DNA from: Photobacterium aquae
GTDB taxonomy: Bacteria; Pseudomonadota; Gammaproteobacteria; Enterobacterales; Vibrionaceae
DNA length: 64,000 nucleotides
Assembly: GCF_001029445.1 (NCBI RefSeq)
Contig: NZ_LDOT01000002.1
Span: 496,001 to 560,000, forward strand
Reading direction: 5' to 3'
Below are positions 18,570 to 26,456 of this stretch, one piece after another. The notes under the pieces were generated by a model, which ran no database searches, was not told the origin of the DNA, and saw only the letters and a list, made by a program, of their open reading frames with translations. Position 1 is the first letter of the stretch. The number at the start of each line of letters is the position of its first letter. The position numbers were made by a program, and so were the translations under genes.

Positions 18570-19922
18570 CTACCCCGGCATCACATCCGCAAGGGCGGCT
18601 TTCTCTTTCTGCGCCTGCTGCTTGAATGCTCCTCGCTGCGAAGACGGTATCGGAGCTGCCTGTGGCAATGGAACTTTCATTGCGTTCACAGGGCGGTTTT
18701 TCTTGATCAATTCATAATGAAGATGAGGCCCCGTTGAGCGTCCTGTATTACCACTCAAAGCGATCCTCTGCCCCATTTCAACCCGGTCACCAACCTTGAC
18801 GAGCAACCGATGCAAATGCAAGTAACGCGTCGTATATTCGCGGCCATGCTTGATAACAATGTAATTGCCAGCCAGAGGGTGTTTACGCGCCTTAACCACC
18901 ACGCCATCCCCTGCGGCAAGAACCGGTGTGCCAATTGGCGTTGCGAAATCGGTCCCGTTATGGGGAGATATTCGGCCGGTGATCGGGTGCTTACGGTGCG
19001 GATTAAATGAAGAACTAATCCGATAACGTTTATCCAACGGAATACGGCGCAGGGCACGGTTAAGGCTCTGCCCGTTCTCGTCATAGAACTGGCCGTCGCT
19101 ATATCGCATCACAAACACATCACGGCTACCCGACAGGTAGTGCAATGCCTTGACCGTTCCTCGGCTAACGGCCTTGCCATCGATAAACTCTCGCTCGACA
19201 GCAACTGCAAAACGATCCCCTTTGCGCGCATCACGGCCGAAATCAAAACGCCACTGCAATGCCTGCACCAGCGTCTGGATTTGGCTAGGCGTCAGCCCTG
19301 CAGCCAATGCCGAGTTATAAAAACTGCCAGATACCCGCCCCGTCAGCATCACCGGTTTTAGCACGCCCGTCTCTTCATGCTGCCGGTACTGATAGCCAGA
19401 GGCACCCAATTTATACTCGTCTCGGATCTTGGCCGATCGCTTTATCTGCAACTCGGCCACCCGCCCGCTATCATCCAAGGTCCATGTCAGCGTCTGGCCA
19501 ACACCCAAATTCTGGATAGATCGATCCGCAGCGACCAATTGATACATATCGGCCAATGGCAAGCCATATTGCTGGAAAATAGCACTCAGATTCTCGCCAG
19601 CTGCCACCTGATGACTATGGGCAACCGTCACATTCTCTGCCAGCTGTTGATCCAATTCGTCTTTTGGCGCTTGAAAATCAGGATCTTGTGGATCAATTGC
19701 GGCCCCAAGCGGTTCACTGTTCTGCTCAGAAAGAATATCAAGATCCGTCAGTGGAATGGCCACCGTCTTGCGCAAAGGCTCCCCGACAACCTGGCCCGAA
19801 GAATCTGGCTCAGGTTGCCAGAGAAATACAGCAAGCAGGAAAAACGATATTGATCCAAGCGCAAAACGATGTTGGCGAGGCAGCTCACGCAAGGCCGCCA
19901 CCGCCCCCTTAACTTTATTCAT
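18570..19922 (-). CDS. mepM: Murein DD-endopeptidase MepM (M23 zinc metallopeptidase)
   Basis: Cleaves peptidoglycan cross-links in the periplasm to allow wall expansion. The 450-residue protein has an N-terminal signal anchor (about 19-36, FALGSISFFLLAVFLW), an OapA/LysM-like segment (HQVAAGENLSAIFQQYGL near 103) and a LytM/M23 domain (about 300-420) with the zinc ligands in HNGTDFATP and HLHYEL. It starts 8 bases after the znuA stop on the same strand and so is probably co-transcribed with it from the Zur-controlled promoter. Placement next to znuA is the same in E. coli. The ribosome site is weak. Confidence 0.94.
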   Translation of the reverse strand: MNKVKGAVAALRELPRQHRFALGSISFFLLAVFLWQPEPDSSGQVVGEPLRKTVAIPLTDLDILSEQNSEPLGAAIDPQDPDFQAPKDELDQQLAENVTVAHSHQVAAGENLSAIFQQYGLPLADMYQLVAADRSIQNLGVGQTLTWTLDDSGRVAELQIKRSAKIRDEYKLGASGYQYRQHEETGVLKPVMLTGRVSGSFYNSALAAGLTPSQIQTLVQALQWRFDFGRDARKGDRFAVAVEREFIDGKAVSRGTVKALHYLSGSRDVFVMRYSDGQFYDENGQSLNRALRRIPLDKRYRISSSFNPHRKHPITGRISPHNGTDFATPIGTPVLAAGDGVVVKARKHPLAGNYIVIKHGREYTTRYLHLHRLLVKVGDRVEMGQRIALSGNTGRSTGPHLHYELIKKNRPVNAMKVPLPQAAPIPSSQRGAFKQQAQKEKAALADVMPG

Positions 19923-19930
19923 TTATCTTA

Positions 19931-20923
19931 TCAATTGGTTAAACATTGCGCGAAGGTATTACCAAGCTGACGCAAGAAGCGGGTATAGCCCCCCTGCCCT
20001 TCAGCGATATCAGTTGCCATCGGATCCAGAGTCTCAATTTTCACGCCGGTTCCACGAACAACACTATCAACGACAGCAGGGGAAAATTGCGGCTCGCTAA
20101 AGACACATTTAGCCTTGGCATCCTTTAGCGAAGAGCGGATAGCAATCAAGGTTTTAGCCCCTGGGCGACGATCTGGCTCTACGGTAAAATGACCCAACTG
20201 GTTCAGACCGAAGCTCTGCTCAAAATAGCCATAGCCGTCGTGGAAAACGAAATAGCCGTGATCGGCGACAGGCTCAAGCTGCTTGGTAATATCTGCACGT
20301 GCTGATTTGACATCAGCAGCAAAGCGCGAAAGGTTAGCCTCATATTGCTGTTTGTGCAACGGGTCAATCTCGATCAGCTTTTGCGCCACTGCACTGGCAG
20401 CCTGAACGGCTTGATTTGGCCCTAGCCACAAATGCGGATCGATCCCCTCATGGCTGTGGCCATGGTGCTCATCGTGGTGCTCCCCCTCATGGTGGGCATG
20501 GGTATCGTGATCATGATGAGTATCATGTTCATGTTCATGTTCATGTTCATGTTCATGTTCATGTTCATGTTCATCATGAGCCTCATCAGTATAATGACGG
20601 AAATCAATGCCCTCGCTGCGAGTCAGCGCAAGCGCATTCTCTTTGCCATCGAGGATCTTGGTCAGGAACATTTCCAATTCCGGCCCACCCCACACTACAA
20701 GATCCGCCTCATGGAGTTTTTTGGCATCAGATGGGCGCAAAGCGTAATCATGCGGAGATACCCCCGGCGGCAACAAGGTCTCGCTCGTTGCTACACCCTG
20801 TGTGATTTCCTGGACAATCATATTGAGCGGTTTCACTGTCGTGACAATATTGAGCTCATCAGCCTGTGCATATGAAGAAATCATTAGCGCGAAGGAGCTG
20901 CAGGAAAGTAATAAACGGCGCAT
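19931..20923 (-). CDS. znuA: Zinc ABC transporter periplasmic binding protein ZnuA
   Basis: Captures Zn(II) in the periplasm and delivers it to ZnuB. The protein has 330 residues with a signal peptide (cleavage near AQA|DE, residue 21). The zinc site is formed by His in PHDYALRPSD (about 57), His in DPHLWLGP (about 163), His in FHDGYGYFEQ (about 227) and a late Asp. Between about 115 and 160 lies an acidic/His-rich loop typical of ZnuA but extended here by eight Glu-His repeats encoded by an 8-copy hexanucleotide array. ATG at 20923 has AGGG upstream. It is divergent from znuCB across a Zur box, and followed by mepM. Confidence 0.97.
   Translation of the reverse strand: MRRLLLSCSSFALMISSYAQADELNIVTTVKPLNMIVQEITQGVATSETLLPPGVSPHDYALRPSDAKKLHEADLVVWGGPELEMFLTKILDGKENALALTRSEGIDFRHYTDEAHDEHEHEHEHEHEHEHEHDTHHDHDTHAHHEGEHHDEHHGHSHEGIDPHLWLGPNQAVQAASAVAQKLIEIDPLHKQQYEANLSRFAADVKSARADITKQLEPVADHGYFVFHDGYGYFEQSFGLNQLGHFTVEPDRRPGAKTLIAIRSSLKDAKAKCVFSEPQFSPAVVDSVVRGTGVKIETLDPMATDIAEGQGGYTRFLRQLGNTFAQCLTN
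20524..20571. repeat. znuA: Hexanucleotide tandem repeat (8 copies) in znuA
   Basis: Eight exact copies of CATGTT on the plus strand (GAACAT in the gene sense), encoding alternating Glu-His. Copy number changes would keep the reading frame and alter only the length of the metal-binding loop. Confidence 0.95.
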
Positions 20924-20963
20924 AATATGTGTCCCTAAAATTTTAGTAATACAACAACCAGAC

Positions 20964-20986
20964 GAAATGTTATATTATAACATCTC
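20964..20986. promoter_or_regulatory. Zur operator between znuA and znuC
   Basis: The half-site GAAATGTTATA is mirrored around a central T with a single mismatch, matching the gammaproteobacterial Zur box. It sits in the 93-base gap between the divergent znuA and znuC starts, so one operator can control both transcripts and mepM. Confidence 0.88.
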
Positions 20987-21016
20987 ACTTTGGCAAATAC
21001 CTTTAGCAAAGAAATC

Positions 21017-21799
21017 ATGACAACTCTAGTTGAATTACAGACGGTCACAGTCACCTTTGGCGAACGCCATGTACTGGATCAGGTATCCTTGAAAGTTGAA
21101 AGGGGCCAGATCACGACCTTAATCGGCCCGAACGGGGCCGGCAAGTCGACTCTTGTCAAAGTCATTACCGGCCTGCGTAAAGTCAGTGCCGGTAAAGTTA
21201 TACGCCAAAAGGGATTGCGTATTGGTTATGTTCCACAAAAACTGGCACTTAATAGCTCGCTGCCACTGACTGTCGACCGCTTTATGCGGCTTGCGGGTCG
21301 CTACAGTGAAACCGACCGCGTTCATGCACTTGAACTTGTGGGCGGCCAGCATCTCCACCACAGTAACATGCATTCGCTATCTGGCGGTGAAATGCAGCGC
21401 GTACTGCTTTCCCGTGCCTTGTTGCAAAAACCGGACTTGCTGGTGTTAGATGAACCGGTGCAGGGCGTTGACGTCAACGGCCAACTTGAGCTCTACAGCC
21501 TTATTCAGTCACTACGCGACAAACTCAACTGCGCGATATTGATGGTGTCGCACGACCTGCATCTGGTAATGGCCAAAACAGACAACGTGATTTGTCTCCA
21601 CCACCATGTATGCTGCTCCGGTGCCCCGGAATCCATTACCAACCATCCGTCGTACGTCGCATTGTTCGGTCGCCAACAAAGCGAACAACTGGCGCTGTAC
21701 CAGCACCACCACAACCATGAGCATGATCTGGCGGGCAGCCCGATCGGCCCATGCCAACACCATCATCACCCAGAACAGCACGAGAAAAACAATGCTTGA
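21017..21799 (+). CDS. znuC: Zinc ABC transporter ATPase ZnuC
   Basis: Energises zinc import through ZnuB. The 260-residue protein has Walker [10 protein letters not shown] (about 36-44), the Q-loop at YVPQK, signature [13 protein letters not shown] (about 121), Walker [13 protein letters not shown] and switch His in VSHDLH. The C-terminus is His-rich (two HHHxH-type clusters in the last 35 residues), a likely regulatory zinc-binding tail. ATG at 21017 is preferred over an upstream TTG. It overlaps znuB by 8 bases. Confidence 0.96.
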   Translation: MTTLVELQTVTVTFGERHVLDQVSLKVERGQITTLIGPNGAGKSTLVKVITGLRKVSAGKVIRQKGLRIGYVPQKLALNSSLPLTVDRFMRLAGRYSETDRVHALELVGGQHLHHSNMHSLSGGEMQRVLLSRALLQKPDLLVLDEPVQGVDVNGQLELYSLIQSLRDKLNCAILMVSHDLHLVMAKTDNVICLHHHVCCSGAPESITNHPSYVALFGRQQSEQLALYQHHHNHEHDLAGSPIGPCQHHHHPEQHEKNNA

Positions 21800-22577
21800 G
21801 TTTCTGCTCCCAGCCCTGATCGCAGGGATCGGTATCGCCGTATTGGCCGGCCCACTAGGCTCATTTGTGGTATGGCGAAAAATGGCCTATTTCGGCGATA
21901 CGCTCTCGCACGCCTCACTGCTGGGGATCGCCCTCGGGTTCCTGTTCGATATCAACCTGAATTTAGCCTTGATCATCTGCTGCTTGGCCCTCGCCGTGAT
22001 TTTGGTGAGCTTGCAAAAACAAAAAGTCGTGGCGACAGATACCCTGCTCGGGATATTGGCACACAGTGCCTTGTCGCTCGGTCTGGTTGCCGTCAGCTTT
22101 CTCGATCACGTTCGAATTGACCTGATGTCATACCTATTTGGTGATCTGCTCGCAGTGACCCCGCTCGACCTATATTGGATCTACGGTGGCGGGCTGGTTG
22201 TCATCGCCATGCTAGTTTATCTATGGCGCCCACTGCTCTCCATGACCATCAACGAGGATCTGGCCCAAGTGGAAGGCGTCAATGTCGATCTAATGCGTTT
22301 GCTACTAATGCTAATGGTCGGCTTGGTGATTGCTGTGGCCATGAAGTTTGTCGGCGCCTTGATCATCACATCACTACTGATCATTCCAGCAGCTACGGCA
22401 CGCCGTTTCTCGCAAAGCCCAGAAATGATGGCCGGGCTAGCGTCTCTGATCGGCTCCATTGCCGTTGTAATGGGACTGGCTATGTCATGGCACTATGACA
22501 CACCGGCAGGCCCGTCAGTGGTTGTCTCTGCGGCAATACTCTTCCTTGTGAGCCAGCTAAGACGCTCGGAAGCTTAA
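21792..22577 (+). CDS. znuB: Zinc ABC transporter permease ZnuB
   Basis: Inner-membrane channel of the ZnuABC importer, 261 residues with about eight hydrophobic helices. ABC-3 family features: [28 protein letters not shown] (about 22-49) and the coupling segment [11 protein letters not shown] near 153, then [20 protein letters not shown] at 21792 overlaps the znuC stop, and the frame agrees with the family's start MLEFLLPAL. It ends the znuCB transcript and is followed by a strong terminator. Confidence 0.96.
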   Translation: MLEFLLPALIAGIGIAVLAGPLGSFVVWRKMAYFGDTLSHASLLGIALGFLFDINLNLALIICCLALAVILVSLQKQKVVATDTLLGILAHSALSLGLVAVSFLDHVRIDLMSYLFGDLLAVTPLDLYWIYGGGLVVIAMLVYLWRPLLSMTINEDLAQVEGVNVDLMRLLLMLMVGLVIAVAMKFVGALIITSLLIIPAATARRFSQSPEMMAGLASLIGSIAVVMGLAMSWHYDTPAGPSVVVSAAILFLVSQLRRSEA

Positions 22578-22584
22578 CGGCTAA

Positions 22585-22618
22585 TAAAAAAACAGCCCAC
22601 CTCGGGCTGTTTTTTTAT
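22585..22618. terminator. Terminator after znuCB
   Basis: CAGCCC (22593-22598) pairs with GGGCTG (22604-22609), extended by an A-run and a T7 run on the two sides. It serves znuB and, in reverse, the convergent small gene at 22641. Confidence 0.9.
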
Positions 22619-22640
22619 AGCTATCATTCGCGGTCCCAAA

Positions 22641-22952
22641 CTAGTTAAACAAACTGCGGTGCCGCTTGTTGCAAGTCGCCTTCACCTGAAAAGCGGCCTG
22701 ATCATTTTTCACTACAGGCAAATATTGCAGCTGGCACTCAAAGTAAGCCCGATCCTTGTCAGAGAGCATAAAATTATCGATAAACAGCCGATGGCAGGCA
22801 TTTGTCATCAGGTTGGTGGCCACGGCATTTTCTGAAGGCGGCACATGCTCAAGAATGCATGTTTCGTACCCCTCCTTATCTTCTTTCGCGACAGCGGGCA
22901 CAGCCGCTGCCATCATCCCGATCACAACTATCGCATATAACCTAATCATCAT
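22641..22952 (-). CDS. Small secreted four-cysteine protein
   Basis: A 103-residue protein with a signal peptide (cleavage near AVA|KE, residue 22), so the mature form is about 81 residues in the periplasm. It has exactly four cysteines (ETCILEH, NACHRLF, FECQLQY, ATCNKRH), probably two disulfides. It resembles a small vibrio family of four-cysteine secreted proteins (named after VF_A0006, as far as I recall), of unknown function. Two ATGs in tandem lie at 22952 and 22949. It is monocistronic, between the zinc and TCA blocks. Confidence 0.7.
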   Translation of the reverse strand: MMIRLYAIVVIGMMAAAVPAVAKEDKEGYETCILEHVPPSENAVATNLMTNACHRLFIDNFMLSDKDRAYFECQLQYLPVVKNDQAAFQVKATCNKRHRSLFN

Positions 22953-22993
22953 GGGGCTTACCTATCATCCAAAGGTATCCCTATAATTTATCA

Positions 22994-23020
22994 TAAAAAA
23001 ACCCGCCAAGCGGCGGGTTG
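22994..23020 (-). terminator. sdhCDAB-sucABCD terminator
   Basis: ACCCGCC (23001-23007) pairs with GGCGGGT (23012-23018) around a 4-base loop. On the minus strand a T7 run follows. It lies 26 bases after the sucD stop. Confidence 0.9.
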
Positions 23021-23045
23021 TTAATTTTTGACTCTAAGCCGGCAT

Positions 23046-23918
23046 TTACCAACCGGTCACATCACGGAGCGCCTTGCCGATATCAGCCAGGCTTTTAACG
23101 GTTTTCACGCCTGCTGCCTCAAGGGCCTGAAACTTGTCTTCAGCCGTCCCCTTGCCGCCAGAAATAATCGCACCGGCATGACCCATACGCTTACCGGGAG
23201 GGGCTGTCACGCCTGCAATATATGAGACAACGGGTTTGGTAACGTGCTCCTTGATATAGGCGGCAGCTTCTTCTTCTGCCGTACCGCCTATCTCACCGAT
23301 CATTACAATCGCCTCAGTCGCCGGATCCTGCTCAAACATTGCCAAAATATCGATAAAGTTTGAACCGGGGATCGGATCGCCACCGATACCGACACAGCTC
23401 GACTGGCCAAAACCTTCATCTGTCGTCTGCTTCACCGCCTCATAGGTCAAGGTGCCCGAGCGCGAAACAATACCGACCTTACCTGCTTTGTGAATATGGC
23501 CAGGCATAATACCTATTTTACACTCATCAGGAGTGATCACCCCTGGACAGTTCGGGCCGATCATCCGCACACCCGCCTCATCAAGGCGAACCTTCACGTC
23601 GAGCATATCCAACGTCGGAATACCCTCGGTAATGGTCACGATCAGCTGAATGCCGGCATCAATCGCCTCCAAGATCGCGTCTTTGCAAAATGGGGCCGGA
23701 ACGTAAATCACCGTCGCTGTTGCACCTGTGGCCTCTACGGCCTCACGCACGGTATTGAACACCGGCAAGCCTAGATGCATGGTGCCACCCTTACCCGGCG
23801 ACACCCCACCGACCATCTGGGTACCGTAAGCAATGGCCTGCTCTGAATGAAAAGTACCCTGACCACCAGTAAACCCTTGGCAAATCACTTTGGTGTCTTT
23901 ATTAATTAAAATTGACAT
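23046..23918 (-). CDS. sucD: Succinyl-CoA ligase alpha subunit
   Basis: Catalyses, with SucC, succinyl-CoA + NDP + Pi to succinate + CoA + NTP in the TCA cycle. The 290-residue protein has the CoA-binding Rossmann start ([19 protein letters not shown], 12-30) and the phospho-His active-site region [16 protein letters not shown] near 242-257. Its ATG overlaps the sucC stop as TAATG, so translation is coupled. It is last gene of the sdh-suc block. Confidence 0.98.
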   Translation of the reverse strand: MSILINKDTKVICQGFTGGQGTFHSEQAIAYGTQMVGGVSPGKGGTMHLGLPVFNTVREAVEATGATATVIYVPAPFCKDAILEAIDAGIQLIVTITEGIPTLDMLDVKVRLDEAGVRMIGPNCPGVITPDECKIGIMPGHIHKAGKVGIVSRSGTLTYEAVKQTTDEGFGQSSCVGIGGDPIPGSNFIDILAMFEQDPATEAIVMIGEIGGTAEEEAAAYIKEHVTKPVVSYIAGVTAPPGKRMGHAGAIISGGKGTAEDKFQALEAAGVKTVKSLADIGKALRDVTGW

Positions 23919-25084
23919 TATTGACCCTCCGCTGCTGCTACTACTTTCTCCGCGGCTTCCGTCAGGGAGGTCGCTGCAATAATGTTCAAGCCGCTTTCGG
24001 CCAGTGTCTTGGCGCCCAACTCTGCGTTATTGCCTTCGAGGCGAACCACAACCGGCACTTTGACGCCAACCTCTTCCACTGCCCCAATAATGCCTTCGGC
24101 AATCAGGTCACAACGGACTATGCCACCGAAAATATTCACCAAAACCGCTTTCACGTTGCTGTCGGAGAGAATAATTTTGAACGCCTCGGTAACGCGCTCT
24201 TTGGTTGCACCGCCACCGACATCAAGGAAGTTGGCAGGCTTACCACCATGCAAATTGACGATATCCATCGTCCCCATTGCCAAACCCGCACCGTTGACCA
24301 TACAGCCGATACTGCCATCGAGGGCAACATAGTTCAGCTCCCACTGTGCAGCATGGGCTTCGCGCTCGTCTTCCTGAGAAGGGTCATGCATTTCACGCAG
24401 CTTTGGCTGGCGATAGAGCGCATTGGCATCAATATTGATTTTGCCATCAAGGCAAAGGAGGTTGTCATCGCCAGTGATCACCAGCGGATTAATTTCAAGA
24501 AGGGCTAAATCATAGTCTGAGAACATCTGCCCCAAACCGAGGAATATCTTGGTGAACTGCTTAATCTGTTCGCCTTTGAGGCCAAGTTTGAAAGCCAGCT
24601 CACGGCCTTGATAAGGCTGCGGACCGACAAGAGGATCAATAGCTGCCTTGTGGATTTTTTCTGGTGTTTCTTCGGCAACCTTTTCTATTTCAACCCCGCC
24701 TTCAGTCGATGCCATAAACACAATACGACGTGTGCCACGATCAACGACAGCCCCGAGATACAGCTCGCTGGCAATATTCGATGCCTCTTCAACCAAAATT
24801 TTGGAAACAGGCTGACCATTACTATCGGTCTGATAAGTGACTAAATTCTTGCCCAGCCACTTTTGGGCAAATGCTTTCACACCCTCTTTGGTATCATGTA
24901 GTTCAACGCCGCCGGCTTTACCTCTGCCTCCCGCGTGAACTTGGCATTTGACGACCCACTTGTCGCCGCCAATTTTTCCCGCCGCTTCCGCCGCTTCCTG
25001 TGGCGTGTCGCAAGCATAACCTTCTGGAACTGGCAGACCGTATTCGGCGAACAGCTGTTTAGCCTGATATTCATGCAAATTCAT
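23918..25084 (-). CDS. sucC: Succinyl-CoA ligase beta subunit
   Basis: Nucleotide-binding subunit of succinyl-CoA synthetase; 388 residues, the same as E. coli. It has an ATP-grasp domain (1-235; [24 protein letters not shown], then [15 protein letters not shown] near 46) and a flavodoxin-like ligase domain with [16 protein letters not shown] near 294 and [15 protein letters not shown] near 320. It starts 127 bases after sucB; that gap holds a stable hairpin. Confidence 0.98.
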   Translation of the reverse strand: MNLHEYQAKQLFAEYGLPVPEGYACDTPQEAAEAAGKIGGDKWVVKCQVHAGGRGKAGGVELHDTKEGVKAFAQKWLGKNLVTYQTDSNGQPVSKILVEEASNIASELYLGAVVDRGTRRIVFMASTEGGVEIEKVAEETPEKIHKAAIDPLVGPQPYQGRELAFKLGLKGEQIKQFTKIFLGLGQMFSDYDLALLEINPLVITGDDNLLCLDGKINIDANALYRQPKLREMHDPSQEDEREAHAAQWELNYVALDGSIGCMVNGAGLAMGTMDIVNLHGGKPANFLDVGGGATKERVTEAFKIILSDSNVKAVLVNIFGGIVRCDLIAEGIIGAVEEVGVKVPVVVRLEGNNAELGAKTLAESGLNIIAATSLTEAAEKVVAAAEGQ

Positions 25085-25172
25085 GATGTTCTATCCGTTG
25101 TCATATCCCTTGGGGAATCATTATATCCATATGGAACACTCTGGGGTATTCCTTCGTTGTCGCTCAAACTGC

Positions 25173-25202
25173 CCCGGTACGATGTGAGCCGATCTTACCG
25201 GG
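25173..25202 (-). terminator. Intercistronic hairpin between sucB and sucC
   Basis: CCCGGTA-c-GAT (25173-25183) pairs with ATC-t-TACCGGG (25192-25202): ten pairs with one mismatch and an 8-base loop, 10 bases after the sucB stop. It has no U-run, so it is more likely an mRNA-stabilising or processing element than a full terminator. Confidence 0.5.
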
Positions 25203-25211
25203 ACAAAAGCG

Positions 25212-26429
25212 TTACACGTCCAAAAGCAGGCGTGTTGGGTCTTCGAGAAGCTCTTTGATGGTCACTAGGTAACCCACAGATTCGCGGCCATCAATCAAGC
25301 GGTGGTCGTAAGACAGGGCTAGGTACATCATCGGCAAGATTTCGACCTTACCATCAACTGCCATCGGGCGGTCCTGGATCTTATGCATACCCAAGATGGC
25401 AGCCTGAGGCGGGTTGATGATCGGGGTCGACATCAGCGAACCGAATACCCCGCCGTTGGTAATGGTGAAGTTACCGCCGGTCAGCTCATCAACCGTCAGC
25501 TTGCCGTCTCGGCCCTTAATCGCAAGATCACGGATCCCTTTTTCAATTTCAGCCAGACTCAGCTTATCGCAGTCGCGCAGCACAGGGGTCACCAGGCCGC
25601 GAGGTGTCGATACCGCAATGCTGACATCGAAGAAGTTGTGGTAAACAATATCATCGCCATCGAGCGATGCGTTCACCTCAGGGTAGCGCTTGAGCGCCTC
25701 AACCACAGCCTTAACGTAGAAGGACATAAACCCAAGACGGATACCGTGGCGCTCCTCGAACACGTCTTTGTACTGCTTGCGCAAATCCATGATTGGCTTC
25801 ATGTTGACTTCGTTAAACGTTGTCAGCATCGCAGTACTGTTTTTCGCTTCCAGCAATCGCTCTGCAACTCGCTTGCGAAGACGGGTCATCGGAACGCGTT
25901 TCTCACTGCGGTGAGCCAATGGCATTTCAGGTTTCACTTCTGCCGTAGCTACCGTTGGTGCAGGCGCCGCATTCCCTTCTTTGAGGTAGGCCTCAACATC
26001 TTCACGGGTAATACGTCCACCAACCCCTGAGCCTTTAACATCAGACGGGCTAATACCGTGTTCGCCCAACAGACGGCGTACCGCTGGACTTAGGGCCTCA
26101 TTGGTTTCCTCAGCAAGTGCCGCGGTATTGCGCTTGTTTGGTGACGCCTCCGCTTCCGTAGGAATATCCAGCGTTGGCTCGCCGGCAACCGCGCCCGCTT
26201 TGATTTTGCCCAAAAGCTGCTTGGTCAGTACTGTAGTGCCCTCCTGTTCAAGGATGGCTTCAAGAATACCGTCTTCCGGCGCTGGCACTTCCAGCACTAC
26301 TTTATCTGTTTCGATATCAACCAGAACTTCATCACGCGTCACGGCATCACCAGGCTGTTTGTGCCAAGTTGCTACCGTTGCGTCTGCAACTGATTCAGGT
26401 AGATCGGGAACCAGAATTTCGATCGTCAT
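25212..26429 (-). CDS. sucB: Dihydrolipoyl succinyltransferase (E2 of 2-oxoglutarate dehydrogenase)
   Basis: Core acyltransferase of the 2-oxoglutarate dehydrogenase complex; 405 residues. Order: lipoyl domain (1-80) with the lipoylated Lys in [11 protein letters not shown] (about 43), a short linker, the E3/E1-binding domain (about 107-145; [22 protein letters not shown]), an Ala/Pro linker, and the catalytic domain (about 175-405) with the active-site [11 protein letters not shown] near 374. ATG at 26429 lies 27 bases after the sucA stop. Confidence 0.98.
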   Translation of the reverse strand: MTIEILVPDLPESVADATVATWHKQPGDAVTRDEVLVDIETDKVVLEVPAPEDGILEAILEQEGTTVLTKQLLGKIKAGAVAGEPTLDIPTEAEASPNKRNTAALAEETNEALSPAVRRLLGEHGISPSDVKGSGVGGRITREDVEAYLKEGNAAPAPTVATAEVKPEMPLAHRSEKRVPMTRLRKRVAERLLEAKNSTAMLTTFNEVNMKPIMDLRKQYKDVFEERHGIRLGFMSFYVKAVVEALKRYPEVNASLDGDDIVYHNFFDVSIAVSTPRGLVTPVLRDCDKLSLAEIEKGIRDLAIKGRDGKLTVDELTGGNFTITNGGVFGSLMSTPIINPPQAAILGMHKIQDRPMAVDGKVEILPMMYLALSYDHRLIDGRESVGYLVTIKELLEDPTRLLLDV

Positions 26430-26456
26430 ATCGGTGTGTCCTTTTTGTTCCAGTTC

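Noticed and set aside
20416..20875. Met/Phe- and His/Val-rich frames opposite the znuA repeat
   Set aside because: They exist only because the hexamer repeat lacks stops in all frames.
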